This document shows positions 39,067 to 40,375 of a DNA stretch of 40,375 nt, in pieces. Position numbers and translations under genes: made by a program. Numbering within the stretch: position 1 is the stretch's first letter; the number at the start of each line of letters is the position of its first letter. This DNA comes from Candidatus Uhrbacteria bacterium. GTDB lineage: Bacteria; Patescibacteriota; Patescibacteriia; UBA9934; GWF2-40-263. The notes under the pieces are model-generated. The model did not search any database. It saw nothing but the letters and a program-made list of their open reading frames with translations, and had not been told where the DNA came from. Location of the stretch: the NCBI GenBank assembly GCA_016235605.1, contig JACRJW010000078.1, forward strand, positions 1-40,375, in the 5' to 3' direction.

Positions 39067-39091
39067 AATTCCCGATTCCGGATCTGACCCC
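39067..39091 (-). repeat. Inverted repeat, right copy
   Basis: AATTCCCGATTCCGGATCTGACCCC. Confidence 0.9.
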
Positions 39092-39180
39092 GCATCAGCT
39101 GAAGTTGGCGCTTCCAAGCTCCTGCAACGATTTCAGGTGTGCTACGATATACCTGATGCAAGGTCGAACGATTAAAAATT

Positions 39181-39813
39181 ATGGAAAACGAAACGGAGGT
39201 GATAGCCCATGCACAACGTGATCCAGAGGCGTTCGGCCGGTTGTACGATACGTACTACCAGCCGACCTTTGGCTTTCTGTATAGTCGCACGGGCAACGCC
39301 GAGGTGGCGAAGGATTTGGTGAGTGAGACGTTTTTTCAAGCTCTGAAGAATCTGCATCGTTACAAACCGCGCAAGGGCGCCAGTTTCAAATCCTGGCTGT
39401 TCGCGATCGCGGTGGCGCAAATAGGCAACTACTATCGTAGCCGCTCTCGGTACCTCGAAGTCACCACAGACGAAGCGCCAGAGATCATCGGTCGCGAAGA
39501 CTTTCGGCCAGATGTTGCCTACCGCATGGGCGAAGACGCGACAGAGCTCGAGGGAAAGATCGAACTGCTCCGGCGCATGATGGCGAAGTTGAACCAACGA
39601 CAGCAGGATATTTTGACCTTACGATTTTTTTCACACATGAGCGTCCCCGACATTGCCGGTACGCTCTCCATGAAAGAAGGGACGATTAAATCACATATCC
39701 ATCGGGCACTGAAAAAATTACAGGTGCTTATGCTCTCTGAGAGAGAGGGAGCCATGCAGGAGGCGCAACCGCAATCAAAAAAAGAATATGAACCGAGAAC
39801 CGCTCAAAATTGA
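39181..39813 (+). CDS. ECF-family RNA polymerase sigma factor
   Basis: DPEAFGRLYDTYYQPTFGFLYSRTGNAEVAKDLVSETFFQALKNL; region 4 LNQRQQDILTLRFFSHMSVPDIAGTLSMKEGTIKSHIHRALKKLQ. Confidence 0.93.
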   Translation: MENETEVIAHAQRDPEAFGRLYDTYYQPTFGFLYSRTGNAEVAKDLVSETFFQALKNLHRYKPRKGASFKSWLFAIAVAQIGNYYRSRSRYLEVTTDEAPEIIGREDFRPDVAYRMGEDATELEGKIELLRRMMAKLNQRQQDILTLRFFSHMSVPDIAGTLSMKEGTIKSHIHRALKKLQVLMLSEREGAMQEAQPQSKKEYEPRTAQN

Positions 39814-40222
39814 AGAGATCCTCCAGTTGATGGAACGTGTTGATGTCCCTGAGGATACGACTCATCGCTACGAGCTTCGTCGCCGTCTTTTGTGCTCGCG
39901 GTTTTTTGAGACGGATCGTGTACCTCACCGTCGTTGGAATCGGTTGCTCACCTATACAGCTCCCTTGCTTGCTGGCGGGATGATGGTGGGTGTGTTCAGT
40001 TTGTTTGCGGTATCGACCTCTGAATCTATCGGGGCTCCCAGCTTGATCTCCTCCAATACCTTTGTGGGCCAGAGAGAGAGTGGACCTAAGCCGACGCTTA
40101 ATGCCTTTCTTTCAAGTTCGTCTGGACCGAGAGTTCAGCTAGCGGATATCGAGACGCTTGTGCCACAGAGGGCCGTGCGGTTTGTTCCTGTGTCCGAACA
40201 CACAGCCGTCTTGACACAGTAG
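39788..40222 (+). CDS. Single-TM protein, probable anti-sigma-like partner
   Basis: Overlaps ECF sigma gene; cytosolic N-terminus, one TM (LLTYTAPLLAGGMMVGVFSLFAV), extracytoplasmic tail. Confidence 0.6.
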   Translation: MNREPLKIEEILQLMERVDVPEDTTHRYELRRRLLCSRFFETDRVPHRRWNRLLTYTAPLLAGGMMVGVFSLFAVSTSESIGAPSLISSNTFVGQRESGPKPTLNAFLSSSSGPRVQLADIETLVPQRAVRFVPVSEHTAVLTQ

Positions 40223-40315
40223 ACTTGTCCTGTGATGTTACAATTGCAGCAATTAGGGTTACCGCATAGCCTCCGTCGAAGCGTACGCTAGTGAAAGGCA
40301 ATAAGCCTTTTATCT

Positions 40316-40375
40316 ATGCAAACACGTCGAGCGGACTCTGAGCTTGTGCGTCTTAAACAAACAGTCCTCGACGAA
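40316..40375 (+). CDS. Partial CDS running off the window
   Basis: ATG then open frame MQTRRADSELVRLKQTVLDE to the end. Confidence 0.4.
   Translation, partial: MQTRRADSELVRLKQTVLDE

Noticed and set aside
37528-39091. Classical insertion sequence
   Set aside because: No transposase-like ORF and no clear target-site duplication visible; kept only as an inverted-repeat-bounded cassette

Overview
The window reads as a compact chromosomal segment from a Patescibacteria/CPR-like bacterium using the standard code (TGA is a normal stop). This placement is inferred from gene content and protein style, not from a database search. Housekeeping genes recognised from protein motifs: cysS, dnaX, a dus gene, metG, metK, lepA, recJ, rnhA, ligA, gatC-gatA, lgt, dnaG, rpoD. 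There is a type IV pilus cluster (pilM, receiver-like protein, prepilin, prepilin peptidase), a split Trx/VKOR oxidative-folding pair, a TraD/TraG-like ATPase upstream of dnaX, an ECF sigma factor with a probable membrane partner, and three tRNAs (Gln-CTG, Met-CAT, Ser-GGA). No rRNA, CRISPR array or recognisable transposase was found. The most unusual signals are: (1) a wHTH + Cas2-like (PaaX-type) gene bracketed by two 38-bp copies of the same imperfect palindrome; (2) a three-gene cassette bounded by 25-bp inverted repeats carrying GGGGTCAGGTC, a motif that also forms a 60-nt hairpin elsewhere in the window; (3) nested multi-stem inverted repeats upstream of recJ and between ligA and gatC; (4) a stand-alone 63-aa C2H2 zinc-finger-like gene with its own promoter and a structured 3' region; (5) in-frame palindromic or microsatellite-like insertions in ligA, dnaG and lepA; (6) divergent promoters whose -35 boxes form a palindrome inside a sulfur-amino-acid gene cluster; (7) a recurring near-leaderless start architecture. 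All functional statements are inferred from sequence motifs only.
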